From assembly GCA_002401565.1 (NCBI GenBank), contig NVTL01000042.1:12247-23801 (forward strand): a DNA stretch of 11,555 nt, in the 5' to 3' direction. Position numbers and translations under genes: made by a program. The notes below the pieces were generated by a model that made no database searches, was not told the DNA's origin, and worked only from the letters and a program-made list of their open reading frames with translations. Shown one piece after another: positions 5,216 to 11,555 of the stretch (its first letter is position 1; each line of letters opens with the position of its first letter). Source of the DNA: Rhodospirillaceae bacterium (GTDB lineage: Bacteria > Pseudomonadota > Alphaproteobacteria > Rhodospirillales > Magnetovibrionaceae).

Positions 5216-6768
5216 TATGTTGGGTCTCCGCCGGTGTTTTTCAATACCCATTCTTGCAAGGTGGTTTTTGTCGCTTCATTGGCTTTCAGGCCCAGTTTGG
5301 TGCGCCGCCATAAAATGTCGTCGGCGGTCAGCGCCCATTCGTGTTCGATCAAATAGCGCGCTTCGCATTCATACAGGCCAGCGCCAAAATCGATGCCCAT
5401 GTCAGATACTTTGTTCATGTCGTCTAAGACCATCATCAGGCGGGTGCCATAGGTGTTGATGTAACGGACCAAAACTTCGCTGGGCACCCACGGAAAATGT
5501 TTGCGCATGGCATCACTAAAGGCAGGCAGGTCGCCGCCTGAAATATCGCCACCGGGCAGGGGTGCATCGGCGGTCCACGGTCCTTTGGAAAAATCCAAAA
5601 CCTTGGCCAGCTTAACCATGGTTTTTTCCGCCAGCACCCGGTACGTGGTGATTTTCCCACCCAGCACGGACAGCGCCGCCGAGCCTTCGGAGGCGTGTTG
5701 CAAATTTAAGCGATAATCGCGGGTAAGCTCAGCCGCATCATCGCCTTTTTCGCCCAACAAAGGCCGCACCCCGGAAAACGACCAGACCACATCGTCGGGT
5801 GTGGTTTTCTTTTTGAAAAATAAATTGATCGCCGTGCACAGGTAATCAACTTCATCGGGCGAAGGCCGCACCACGTTTAAGTCCTCAATCAAATCAACAT
5901 CGGTGGTGCCGATCAAGGTGAAGTCCTGTTCAAACGGTATGGCAAACACAATGCGGCGATCGGTATTTTGGAAAATATAGGCTTTGTCGTGGTCAAACAG
6001 GCGGGGCACGACGATGTGACTGCCTTTGACCAAACGCATTTTAGGGGGCGTAATGCCGTCGATGACCTCATGCAGGCTGAGTTCCGCCCAAGGCCCCGTG
6101 GCATTCACGATGGTGCGGGCGTGCACGATTGTTTCGGCTCCGCTCTTGGTATCGTGCAAGGTGACTTCCCAGCCGGGTTTGTCTTTTAAGGGCACGGCTT
6201 TGACACATTCGGTGCGGGTGAGAATTTTGGCACCGCGTTCAGAGGCATCCACCGCGTTCAACACCACCAAACGGCTGTCGCTGACGGAACAATCTGAATA
6301 CTGAACGGCTTTGGTGATGCCGGGGACCAAAGGATCGCCATAGACGGTGCCGGGTAATTTCTGCCAGCCCGATCCCGGTAATTTTTTGCGTTTTCCGAGG
6401 TTGTCGTACAAAAACAGGCCCAACCGGATCAGCCACGCCGGACGCAATCTGGGGCTGTGCGGCAGAATAAACCGCAACGGTTTGACGATATGCGGGGCCA
6501 GTTGCAGCAAAACTTCGCGTTCGGCCAAAGCCGCGCGCACCATTTTAAATTCATAATATTCCAAATACCGCAGACCACCGTGGATCAGTTTCGTGCTGGC
6601 GGACGATGTGGCCGAGGCCAAGTCGCCCTTTTCGCACAACATTACTTTCAAGCCACGCCCAGAAGCATCGCGCGCAATGCCCGTGCCATTGATGCCGCCG
6701 CCGATGATCAGCAGGTCGGTTTTTTGAATCTCGCTTTGGATCGTTTTAGGTTCTGCAGTGTTCAACAT
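5215..6768 (-). CDS. glpD: Aerobic glycerol-3-phosphate dehydrogenase, FAD-dependent
   Basis: GlpD oxidises sn-glycerol-3-phosphate to dihydroxyacetone phosphate and passes electrons to the quinone pool at the inner face of the cytoplasmic membrane. The 517-residue length fits. The N-terminal FAD-binding fold has LLIIGGGINGTGIARDA (about 19-35). The conserved stretch ATSSASTKLIHGGLRYLEYY follows, then a substrate-domain segment VKGSHIVVPRLF and GTTDVD, and GVRPLLG with SVLGGKITTYR near the second FAD contact. The C-terminal alpha domain ends in WALTADDILWRRTKLGL. The ATG at 6768 has AAGGGA about 9 bases upstream. It lies 119 bases behind glpR, with two GlpR-like operators in the gap, and its stop overlaps the start of the HAD-IIB phosphatase. 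Confidence 0.96.
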   Translation of the reverse strand: MLNTAEPKTIQSEIQKTDLLIIGGGINGTGIARDASGRGLKVMLCEKGDLASATSSASTKLIHGGLRYLEYYEFKMVRAALAEREVLLQLAPHIVKPLRFILPHSPRLRPAWLIRLGLFLYDNLGKRKKLPGSGWQKLPGTVYGDPLVPGITKAVQYSDCSVSDSRLVVLNAVDASERGAKILTRTECVKAVPLKDKPGWEVTLHDTKSGAETIVHARTIVNATGPWAELSLHEVIDGITPPKMRLVKGSHIVVPRLFDHDKAYIFQNTDRRIVFAIPFEQDFTLIGTTDVDLIEDLNVVRPSPDEVDYLCTAINLFFKKKTTPDDVVWSFSGVRPLLGEKGDDAAELTRDYRLNLQHASEGSAALSVLGGKITTYRVLAEKTMVKLAKVLDFSKGPWTADAPLPGGDISGGDLPAFSDAMRKHFPWVPSEVLVRYINTYGTRLMMVLDDMNKVSDMGIDFGAGLYECEARYLIEHEWALTADDILWRRTKLGLKANEATKTTLQEWVLKNTGGDPT

Positions 6769-6814
6769 TACGCACTTCCCTTGAATTTCACCAAGAGGCT
6801 AATACGTTCATTTG

Positions 6815-6832
6815 ATTTTCGCAATCGAAAAT
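6815..6832 (-). promoter_or_regulatory. GlpR operator candidate upstream of glpD (site A)
   Basis: ATTTTCG-CAAT-CGAAAAT is a perfect 7-base inverted repeat with a 4-base spacer, 46 bases upstream of the glpD start. Its TTCG-N4-CGAA core equals the core of the known Escherichia coli GlpR operator (WATGTTCG-N4-CGAACATW). Confidence 0.7.
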
Positions 6833-6844
6833 ATGCAGGTTAAT

Positions 6845-6862
6845 AAGATTGTTTTCGAAAAT
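6845..6862 (-). promoter_or_regulatory. Second, degenerate GlpR operator candidate upstream of glpD (site B)
   Basis: The half-site CGAAAAT (6856-6862) repeats that of site A exactly 30 bases away, close to three helical turns. Both are followed by a shared GCAGGTT (6835-6841 and 6863-6869). The left half, AAGATTG, matches the ATGTTCG half-site at only 4 of 7 positions, so this site may bind weakly or only in cooperation with site A. Confidence 0.5.
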
Positions 6863-6887
6863 GCAGGTTTTGATTTAAATCATATTT

Positions 6888-7664
6888 TTAAGGTGCGGGT
6901 GTTGAAGCCTCGGCCACATGGATTTTCATGTCGGCCTGTTCCACCACGCCCAGCAAGGGTTGCTTTGGCATTTTGTCGGTGTACCAGCCATGAATATCGC
7001 TCAAATGGCCCAGCCGCACCATGGCGTTTCGTCCAACCTTGGATTGATCGGCGGCCAAAAGGACTTTTCGGGAATTGGCCAAAATAGCCTTGGCAACTTG
7101 GACTTCACGATAATCGTAATCCAAAAGCGTGCCGTCGGTGTCGATGGCGCTGATGCCGATGATGCCATAATCGACGCGAAATTGGCCGATCATATTTAAG
7201 GCAGCTTCGCCCGTCAGGCCCTTGTCCCGGCACCGCACCACGCCCCCTGTGACCACCACTTCAAAATCTTCTTTGTCTGATAACATACTGGCAACGTTGA
7301 GATTATTGGTGATGATGCGCAAACCCTTGTGATTAGTTAAAAGAGCGCTGGCGACGGCTTCGGTGGTGGTGCCGATGTTGATGAACAGGGATGCGTTGTC
7401 GGGAATGTGTTCGGCCAAGGTGGCGGCGAGGGCCTTTTTTTCATCCCGGTGCAAGATTTGGCGACGATCATAGGCCACGTTTTCCACGCTGGACGGTAAA
7501 CTGGCGCCGCCGTGGTGACGTTGCAATAATCCCAATCCGGCCAATTCATTGATATCGCGGCGAATGGTTTGCAAGGTGACTTTAAAATGGCGGGCAATTT
7601 CTTCGATGGAAACGTAACCTTGCCGGGCCACCATCTCCAAAACTTCGTTGCGCCGGGCTTCCAT
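6888..7664 (-). CDS. glpR: DeoR-family transcriptional repressor GlpR
   Basis: This 258-residue protein has an N-terminal DeoR winged helix-turn-helix (about 6-57; recognition region LQTIRRDINELAGLGLLQRHHGG) and a C-terminal sugar-phosphate sensing domain of the isomerase-like fold with INIGTTTEAVASAL, TNNLNVASML and VVVTGG(V). GlpR of this family releases DNA when it binds glycerol-3-phosphate. Position directly in front of glpD, with TTCG-N4-CGAA sites before both genes, supports GlpR over other DeoR paralogues. The ATG at 7664 has an AGGA 11 bases upstream; a half-operator (ATGTTCG, 7666-7672) touches the start codon region, so autoregulation is likely. Confidence 0.9.
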   Translation of the reverse strand: MEARRNEVLEMVARQGYVSIEEIARHFKVTLQTIRRDINELAGLGLLQRHHGGASLPSSVENVAYDRRQILHRDEKKALAATLAEHIPDNASLFINIGTTTEAVASALLTNHKGLRIITNNLNVASMLSDKEDFEVVVTGGVVRCRDKGLTGEAALNMIGQFRVDYGIIGISAIDTDGTLLDYDYREVQVAKAILANSRKVLLAADQSKVGRNAMVRLGHLSDIHGWYTDKMPKQPLLGVVEQADMKIHVAEASTPAP

Positions 7665-7665
7665 G

Positions 7666-7683
7666 ATGTTCGTTTTCCTGTTG
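7666..7683 (-). promoter_or_regulatory. GlpR half-operator candidate at the glpR start (site D)
   Basis: ATGTTCG-TTTT begins two bases upstream of the glpR start codon and is identical to the left half plus spacer of site C, 41 bases away. The right half (CCTGTTG) does not match. Binding here would overlap the ribosome site and could add to autoregulation. Confidence 0.4.
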
Positions 7684-7706
7684 TTTTTTTGAAGGCCCTG
7701 CAGAAT

Positions 7707-7724
7707 ATGTTCGTTTTCGAAAAA
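7707..7724 (-). promoter_or_regulatory. GlpR operator candidate upstream of glpR (site C)
   Basis: ATGTTCG-TTTT-CGAAAAA has a left half identical to the E. coli GlpR consensus half and a right half sharing CGAA-A. It sits in the 97-base gap between glpR and the upstream decarboxylase gene, 42 bases before the glpR start, where the glpR promoter should be. Confidence 0.65.
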
Positions 7725-7761
7725 AGGAAAGCGTTACTTGTCGAGACCCTAGGATTAGGCC

Positions 7762-8709
7762 CTAACCTTTTAACTGTTTGAAATATTCAATGGTGGTCTT
7801 TAGGCCTTCGTCCAGCTGAATAGTGGGTTGCCAATCAATTTTGGATTTGGCGAGGCTGATGTCGGGGCAGCGCTGCAATGGATCATCGGTGGGCAAATCT
7901 TCGAAGATTAATTTTGACGATGACCCGGTTAACTCAATAACTTTTTCAGCCAATTCTTTAATGGTGAATTCGCCGGGGTTGCCAAGGTTCATGGGGCCGG
8001 TGAAATCGTCCAGCGCCATAAAACGCTGAAAGGCATCAATCAGATCATCCACATAACAAAAGGATCGGGTTTGCAGGCCGTCTCCGTAAATCGTGATGTC
8101 TTTGTTGTTTAAGGCCTGCATAATAAAGTTCGACACCACCCGGCCGTCATTGGGATGCATGCGCGGGCCATAGGTGTTGAAAATCCGCGCCACGCGAATT
8201 TCCACATTGTATTGACGGTGATAATCAAAAAACAGGGTTTCGGCGCAGCGTTTGCCTTCGTCGTAACAGGCGCGCGGCCCGATGGGATTAACGTTACCGC
8301 GATAATCTTCGGTTTGTGGATGGACTTCCGGATCGCCGTAAACTTCCGAAGTGGACGATTGAAAAATCCGCGCCTTGGTGCGTTTGGCTAACCCAAGCAT
8401 ATTAATCGCGCCATGCACCGCCGTTTTGGTGGTTTGCACCGGGTCGTATTGATAATGAATGGGGGATGCGGGGCACGCCAGATTATAAATCTCGTCGACC
8501 TCCACATACAACGGAATGGTCACGTCGTGGCGCATCAATTCAAACCGGGGATTGCCGATCAGGTGCAAGATGTTGTCTTTGGGCCCGGTGAAAAAATTAT
8601 CCAGACAGATCACGTCATGGTCTTGCTTGATCAGGCGTTCACACAGGTGCGAGCCTAAAAAACCCGCCCCGCCGGTGACCAAAATACGTTTACGGTCAAA
8701 CATTCCCAT
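7762..8709 (-). CDS. UDP-glucuronate decarboxylase (UDP-xylose synthase)
   Basis: This 315-residue short-chain dehydrogenase/reductase of the extended type converts UDP-glucuronate to UDP-xylose using bound NAD. The Rossmann motif is TGGAGFLGS (GxxGxxG at 13-19). UXS-specific stretches are [52 protein letters not shown] and [18 protein letters not shown], with catalytic Tyr149 and Lys153 and the partner Glu122. These set it apart from UDP-galactose epimerases and dTDP-glucose dehydratases. I chose the ATG at 8709 (AGGGA ten bases upstream); a second ATG two codons on is possible. It lies 30 bases after recX on the same strand, probably co-transcribed. UDP-xylose would serve surface polysaccharide or LPS synthesis, but no glycosyltransferase genes are in view. 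Confidence 0.93.
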   Translation of the reverse strand: MGMFDRKRILVTGGAGFLGSHLCERLIKQDHDVICLDNFFTGPKDNILHLIGNPRFELMRHDVTIPLYVEVDEIYNLACPASPIHYQYDPVQTTKTAVHGAINMLGLAKRTKARIFQSSTSEVYGDPEVHPQTEDYRGNVNPIGPRACYDEGKRCAETLFFDYHRQYNVEIRVARIFNTYGPRMHPNDGRVVSNFIMQALNNKDITIYGDGLQTRSFCYVDDLIDAFQRFMALDDFTGPMNLGNPGEFTIKELAEKVIELTGSSSKLIFEDLPTDDPLQRCPDISLAKSKIDWQPTIQLDEGLKTTIEYFKQLKG

Positions 8710-8739
8710 TTTTAAAAAATCCCTAAATTAATAATTTTG

Positions 8740-9321
8740 TTATCGTATCATATCTTCTAATGCATCCGCATCAGTGGCGTTGATCACACGTTCAGCCATA
8801 TCGTAAGAAAAACCTGACCGCGCCATGGCGCCCAAATGCTTGTCTTTATTTTCCGCGCGTTTGTCAGGGTCGCAAAACGGCCCCAATTTTCGCCTGCGGG
8901 CTAGTTTTATGGCGGCAAATAATTCCGGATCGGGGGCGTCTAGGGTCAAAGCTTCTAAGGCCGCGTCTATAATAGTGTCCCCAATACCCTTTTCCATCAA
9001 TTTCATGCGGATCAAGCGGCCCGATGAGCCGCGTGCCAACAAAGACCGTGCTCGCGTTTCCGCATAGGCCAAATCGTTCAACAGGCCAGAGTCCACATAA
9101 CGTACAATCAGCTTGTCGATCCAGCCCTTGGCTTCATAAACGTCTAAATCTTCATGCCACAGCGAAGCCTTAAACACCCGGCGTTCCAAAACCCGCCGCA
9201 GGTTTTCGGCCGAAGACGCATAGCGGTCCATGTGGTGCAAGGCAATGTTCGCCAACCGCTGCTCGGTGATTTTCCGAGGCGGGCGAGGTTCTTTTTTTGA
9301 TTTGAGTTTGCGCTTGTCCAT
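8740..9321 (-). CDS. recX: Regulatory protein RecX
   Basis: This 193-residue protein modulates RecA by binding its filaments and inhibiting strand exchange and ATPase activity. Recognition rests on the N-terminal ALHHMDRYASSAENLRRVLE, the central DSGLLNDLAYAETRARSLL with GSSGRLIRMKLMEKGI, and the C-terminal repeat GFSYDMAERVI, which together give the three-helix RecX repeats. The N-terminus is basic (MDKRKLKSKKEPRPPRK). There is no good Shine-Dalgarno before the ATG at 9321 (the preceding bases read ACTCCCT), so initiation may be weak or the start slightly different. recA is not in the window, which is common in this class. The gene is divergent from the ABC-2 permease, 56 bases away. Confidence 0.88.
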   Translation of the reverse strand: MDKRKLKSKKEPRPPRKITEQRLANIALHHMDRYASSAENLRRVLERRVFKASLWHEDLDVYEAKGWIDKLIVRYVDSGLLNDLAYAETRARSLLARGSSGRLIRMKLMEKGIGDTIIDAALEALTLDAPDPELFAAIKLARRRKLGPFCDPDKRAENKDKHLGAMARSGFSYDMAERVINATDADALEDMIR

Positions 9322-9377
9322 AGGGAGTGACTATATAAGAAGCAATCCTCCCCGCAAACCCTTAAGGTTTATCGCCT

Positions 9378-10157
9378 ATGCATTACGTAAAAACATCCAA
9401 TATGATCGGCCTGTACACCTTGTACAAGCGTGAAATCCACCGCTTTTTGAAGGTTTACACCCAAACCATCATCGGCCCGATTGTGACGTCGATGTTGTTT
9501 TTGTCGGTATTTGTGTTGGCGATGGGCCGTGATGTTAACGTGGTCGGCAGTATTCCGTTTATGGAATTTCTGGCACCGGGCCTGATTATGATGTCCATGA
9601 CGCAAAACGCCTTTGCCAATACCTCCAGTTCGATGATGATTTCAAAGGTGCAAGGCAACATTGTTGATACCTTGATGCCGCCCTTGAGCTCCCACGAACT
9701 GACCCTGGGCATCGCTTTGGGTGGTGCCACACGGGGCATCTTTGTGGGCACGGCGGTCGGCATTGTTGTGTCGTTCGTGGTGCCGATGCAGGTGCACAGC
9801 GTAGGCCTGATTTTGTTTCATGCGATTGGCGCGTCTTTGATGATGTCTTTGTTGGGCATTATCGGCGGTATCTGGTCCGAAAAATTTGACCACATCGCGG
9901 GTTTGACCAATTTTATTGTGACCCCGTTATCGTTTTTATCCGGCACCTTTTATTCCATCAACCGCTTGCCTGAACTGGCCCAATCGATTGCTTTGATGAA
10001 CCCGTTTTTTTACATGATCGACGGTTTTCGCTATGGCTTTATCGGTCATTCCGATGCACCCATTATAAATGGCATGTTGGCCGTTGGCGGCATGGATGTG
10101 GTGCTGTGGATCATCTGTTGGAAGATGTTCGATTCGGGCTATAAATTGAAGCCATAG
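9378..10157 (+). CDS. ABC-2 type transporter permease
   Basis: This 259-residue integral membrane protein has about six hydrophobic segments: near 31-50 (IIGPIVTSMLFLSVFVLAMG), 61-75, 108-135, 142-165, 175-195 and 232-250. The ABC-2 fingerprint includes the cytoplasmic N-terminal amphipathic helix (YTLYKREIHRFLKVYTQT), the EFLAPGLIMMSM stretch and the late PLSFLSGTFYSI-N-LP motif followed by NPFFYMIDGFRYGFIG, typical of the YadH-like branch of exporters. It would pair with an ATP-binding subunit to export a drug, lipid or polysaccharide. No ATPase gene lies beside it here. The start at 9378 has an AAGG about ten bases upstream; a later ATG at 9402 has no ribosome site. Substrate unknown. Confidence 0.85.
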   Translation: MHYVKTSNMIGLYTLYKREIHRFLKVYTQTIIGPIVTSMLFLSVFVLAMGRDVNVVGSIPFMEFLAPGLIMMSMTQNAFANTSSSMMISKVQGNIVDTLMPPLSSHELTLGIALGGATRGIFVGTAVGIVVSFVVPMQVHSVGLILFHAIGASLMMSLLGIIGGIWSEKFDHIAGLTNFIVTPLSFLSGTFYSINRLPELAQSIALMNPFFYMIDGFRYGFIGHSDAPIINGMLAVGGMDVVLWIICWKMFDSGYKLKP

Positions 10158-10176
10158 TCTTCATGACTTCTTTCCA

Positions 10177-10205
10177 TTGACATAAACCTTCAAGATTCCC
10201 ATACT
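10177..10205 (+). promoter_or_regulatory. Candidate sigma-70 promoter for argD-argF
   Basis: TTGACA (10177-10182, perfect -35) is followed after 17 bases by CATACT (10200-10205, 4 of 6 to TATAAT). A start near 10212 would give a leader of about 70 bases before the argD ATG. The hairpin at 10216-10236 would then sit at the very 5' end of the transcript. Confidence 0.5.
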
Positions 10206-10215
10206 CTCCAGCTTT

Positions 10216-10248
10216 CCGGGCGACCTTGTCGTCCGGTTTGTTATTTTT
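10216..10248 (+). terminator. Rho-independent terminator after the ABC-2 permease gene
   Basis: CCGGGCGAC (10216-10224) pairs with GTCGTCCGG (10228-10236), a 9-pair stem with one G-U wobble and a CTT loop, followed by the T-rich TTTGTTATTTTT (10237-10248). It is the natural end for permease transcripts, 59 bases after that stop codon. It also lies just downstream of the candidate argD promoter, so it may instead be a 5' stem-loop of the argD mRNA. Confidence 0.65.
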
Positions 10249-10283
10249 GGATTAATTTTGTTGAAAATAAGGAACTGTTTGTT

Positions 10284-11453
10284 ATGTCCGCTTTGATGCC
10301 GACTTACGCGCCATCTGATCTTGCTTTTGAAAAAGGCGAGGGTGTCTATTTGTATACGGCGGACGGACGACGATTTCTTGATTTCTGTGCGGGCATTGCG
10401 GTCAGCTGCCTAGGCTACGCTCATCCCCATATGGTTAAGGCCTTGAAAGAACAGGCGGATAAGGTCTGGCATGTGTCGAACCTGTATCGCTCGCCAGGCC
10501 AAGAACGCATGGCGGAACGCTTGGCCGCCGCGTCCTTTGCCGACCGGGTTTTCTTTTGCAATTCCGGAGCCGAAGCCTTAGAAGCCGCCATCAAAATCGC
10601 CCGGAAATACCAACGTGACAACGGTCATTCCGAACGTTATCGCGTGATCGGTTGTGAAAATGCGTTCCACGGACGCACCTTGGCGACCATCGCGGCGGCA
10701 GGTCAGGCCAAGCTTTTGGAAGGTTTTGATCCGGTTATTGATGCGTTTGATCAGGTTGCCCACGGTAATCTGAACGAAATGCGCGCCGCCATCACCGATG
10801 AAACGGCGGCGATTTTGGTCGAACCCGTGCAAGGCGAAGGCGGTCTGCGCCCGTCGCCCGAAGGCTATCTGAAAGGCCTGCGCGACATTGCCGATGAATT
10901 TGGTTTGTTGTTGATGTTTGACGAAGTGCAAAGCGGCATGGGCCGGACCGGCAAACTGTTCGCCCACGAATGGGATGACGTTATTCCTGATGTGGTGTCG
11001 ACCGCCAAAGGTTTGGGCGGTGGATTTCCGTTGGGCGCGTGCCTAACCACCGAAGCCGCAGCCGTTTTGGGTGTCGGCAATCACGGCACCACTTACGGCG
11101 GCAATCCATTGGGCATGGCCGTGGCAAATGCGGTGTTTGACGTGTTGATGGAAGATGGCTTTTTGGATCACGTGACCAAAATGGGTCAGGCTTTGGATCT
11201 GGCGTTGCAAGGCCTTGTGGCAAAATACCCCAGCGTCTTTTCGCAAACCCGTGGTCAAGGTTTGATGCGCGGCATTCAGCTAAAAGCGTCCATTTTAAAT
11301 CGTGACTTTAAGGCCGAATTGGAAGCCGAAGGCTTGTTGGTGGCACCTGCGGGCGATAACGTTATTCGTTTGTTGCCGCCGTTGATCATCGACGACAGTC
11401 ACATCGCCGAAGCCATTGCGATTTTTGATACCGTGGCGGCCAGCCACGCTTAA
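10284..11453 (+). CDS. argD: Acetylornithine aminotransferase
   Basis: This 389-residue PLP enzyme of aminotransferase class III moves an amino group from glutamate to N-acetylglutamate semialdehyde, giving N-acetylornithine in arginine synthesis; ArgD enzymes often also serve lysine synthesis. Visible features: DFCAGIAVSCLGYAHPH (about 33-49), the PLP phosphate site NSGAEALEAAIK (93-104), NAFHGRTL (126-133), EPVQGEGG (180-187), FDEVQSGMGRTG with Asp213, and the Schiff-base lysine Lys242 in STAKGLGGGFPLGA. It ends with GLMRGIQL and LLPPLII. The length is typical. The ATG at 10284 has AAGGAA nine bases before it. argF follows after 22 bases, the usual alphaproteobacterial arrangement, and the two are surely one operon. 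The succinylornithine or GABA aminotransferase alternatives are unlikely given argF next door. Confidence 0.95.
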   Translation: MSALMPTYAPSDLAFEKGEGVYLYTADGRRFLDFCAGIAVSCLGYAHPHMVKALKEQADKVWHVSNLYRSPGQERMAERLAAASFADRVFFCNSGAEALEAAIKIARKYQRDNGHSERYRVIGCENAFHGRTLATIAAAGQAKLLEGFDPVIDAFDQVAHGNLNEMRAAITDETAAILVEPVQGEGGLRPSPEGYLKGLRDIADEFGLLLMFDEVQSGMGRTGKLFAHEWDDVIPDVVSTAKGLGGGFPLGACLTTEAAAVLGVGNHGTTYGGNPLGMAVANAVFDVLMEDGFLDHVTKMGQALDLALQGLVAKYPSVFSQTRGQGLMRGIQLKASILNRDFKAELEAEGLLVAPAGDNVIRLLPPLIIDDSHIAEAIAIFDTVAASHA

Positions 11454-11475
11454 ACGATAAAAAAAGGAGAGCCCG

Positions 11476-11555
11476 ATGTCGGCTCCTAAACATTTTTTAG
11501 ACTTACATGGGGTGGACGCAAAAACTCTGCGCGCCATTTTGGATTTAGGCTTGTC
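11476..11555 (+). CDS. argF: Ornithine carbamoyltransferase, N-terminal fragment
   Basis: Only 26 codons are inside the window. The translation starts MSAPKHFLDLHGVDAKTLRAI and continues LDLGL, which is the N-terminal helix pattern of ornithine carbamoyltransferase (typical form APKHFLDL, then TLR-ILD). The enzyme makes citrulline from ornithine and carbamoyl phosphate. A strong AGGAGA (11465-11470) precedes the ATG, and the gene follows argD by 22 bases, which supports the assignment. The catalytic motifs (STRTR, HPCQ) lie beyond the edge. Confidence 0.85.
   Translation, partial: MSAPKHFLDLHGVDAKTLRAILDLGL

Noticed and set aside
6815..6869. CRISPR-like direct repeat
   Set aside because: Only two short copies 30 bases apart with an operator core; there is no array and no cas gene.
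7740..7761. Terminator after the UXS gene (CCTAGG and TTAGGCCCTAA palindromic bits)
   Set aside because: The short palindromes overlap and do not make one stable stem followed by a T-run on the minus strand.
10578..10967. 129-codon minus-strand open frame
   Set aside because: It is fully contained opposite argD, whose PLP-enzyme motifs are unambiguous.

Overview
The window looks like a chromosomal segment of a mid-GC alphaproteobacterium, probably Rhodospirillales-like. This is inferred from protein flavour (PhnC with an NIHDVPLA H-loop, alphaproteobacterial-style RecX, an argD-argF pair, a UXS-type decarboxylase) and not from any database search. There is no tRNA, rRNA, CRISPR array, transposase or phage gene.

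Layout. (1) 1-119, minus: the first 39 codons of a periplasmic solute-binding protein of the spermidine/putrescine type, running off the left edge. It is divergent from (2) 360-1223, plus: a class I glutamine amidotransferase. The 240-base gap between them holds candidate promoters for both directions, a long hairpin and a GGCCTTA repeat cluster. (3) 1240-3439, minus: a phosphonate-type ABC importer in the order phnD-phnC-phnE. phnC is open, but phnE carries one frame-breaking internal deletion and phnD carries three plus an in-frame stop. The frames overlap at each junction. (4) 3541-4394, plus: a HAD class IIA phosphatase-like gene split by a one-base frameshift in a run of six G. (5) 4403-9321, minus, in transcription order: recX, a UDP-glucuronate decarboxylase gene, glpR, glpD and a HAD class IIB phosphatase whose start overlaps the glpD stop. 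Sites of the form TTCG-N4-CGAA lie in front of glpR and glpD and fit GlpR operators. (6) 9378-10157, plus: an ABC-2 type permease with no ATPase gene beside it. (7) 10284 to the right edge, plus: argD followed by the first 26 codons of argF (arginine biosynthesis).

Working together: glpR-glpD is a glycerol-3-phosphate catabolic unit under likely local repression, with a translationally coupled phosphatase. argD-argF forms an arginine operon. The phosphonate importer, as given, cannot work because its binding protein and permease are both broken. All the lesions in the window fall between about 1.3 and 4.1 kb, while every complete gene outside that stretch reads cleanly.

I found no convincing new biological system. 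The most notable signals are the lesion cluster in phnD/phnE (real decay or an assembly fault), the G-run frameshift in the HAD gene, and the GlpR operator arrangement.
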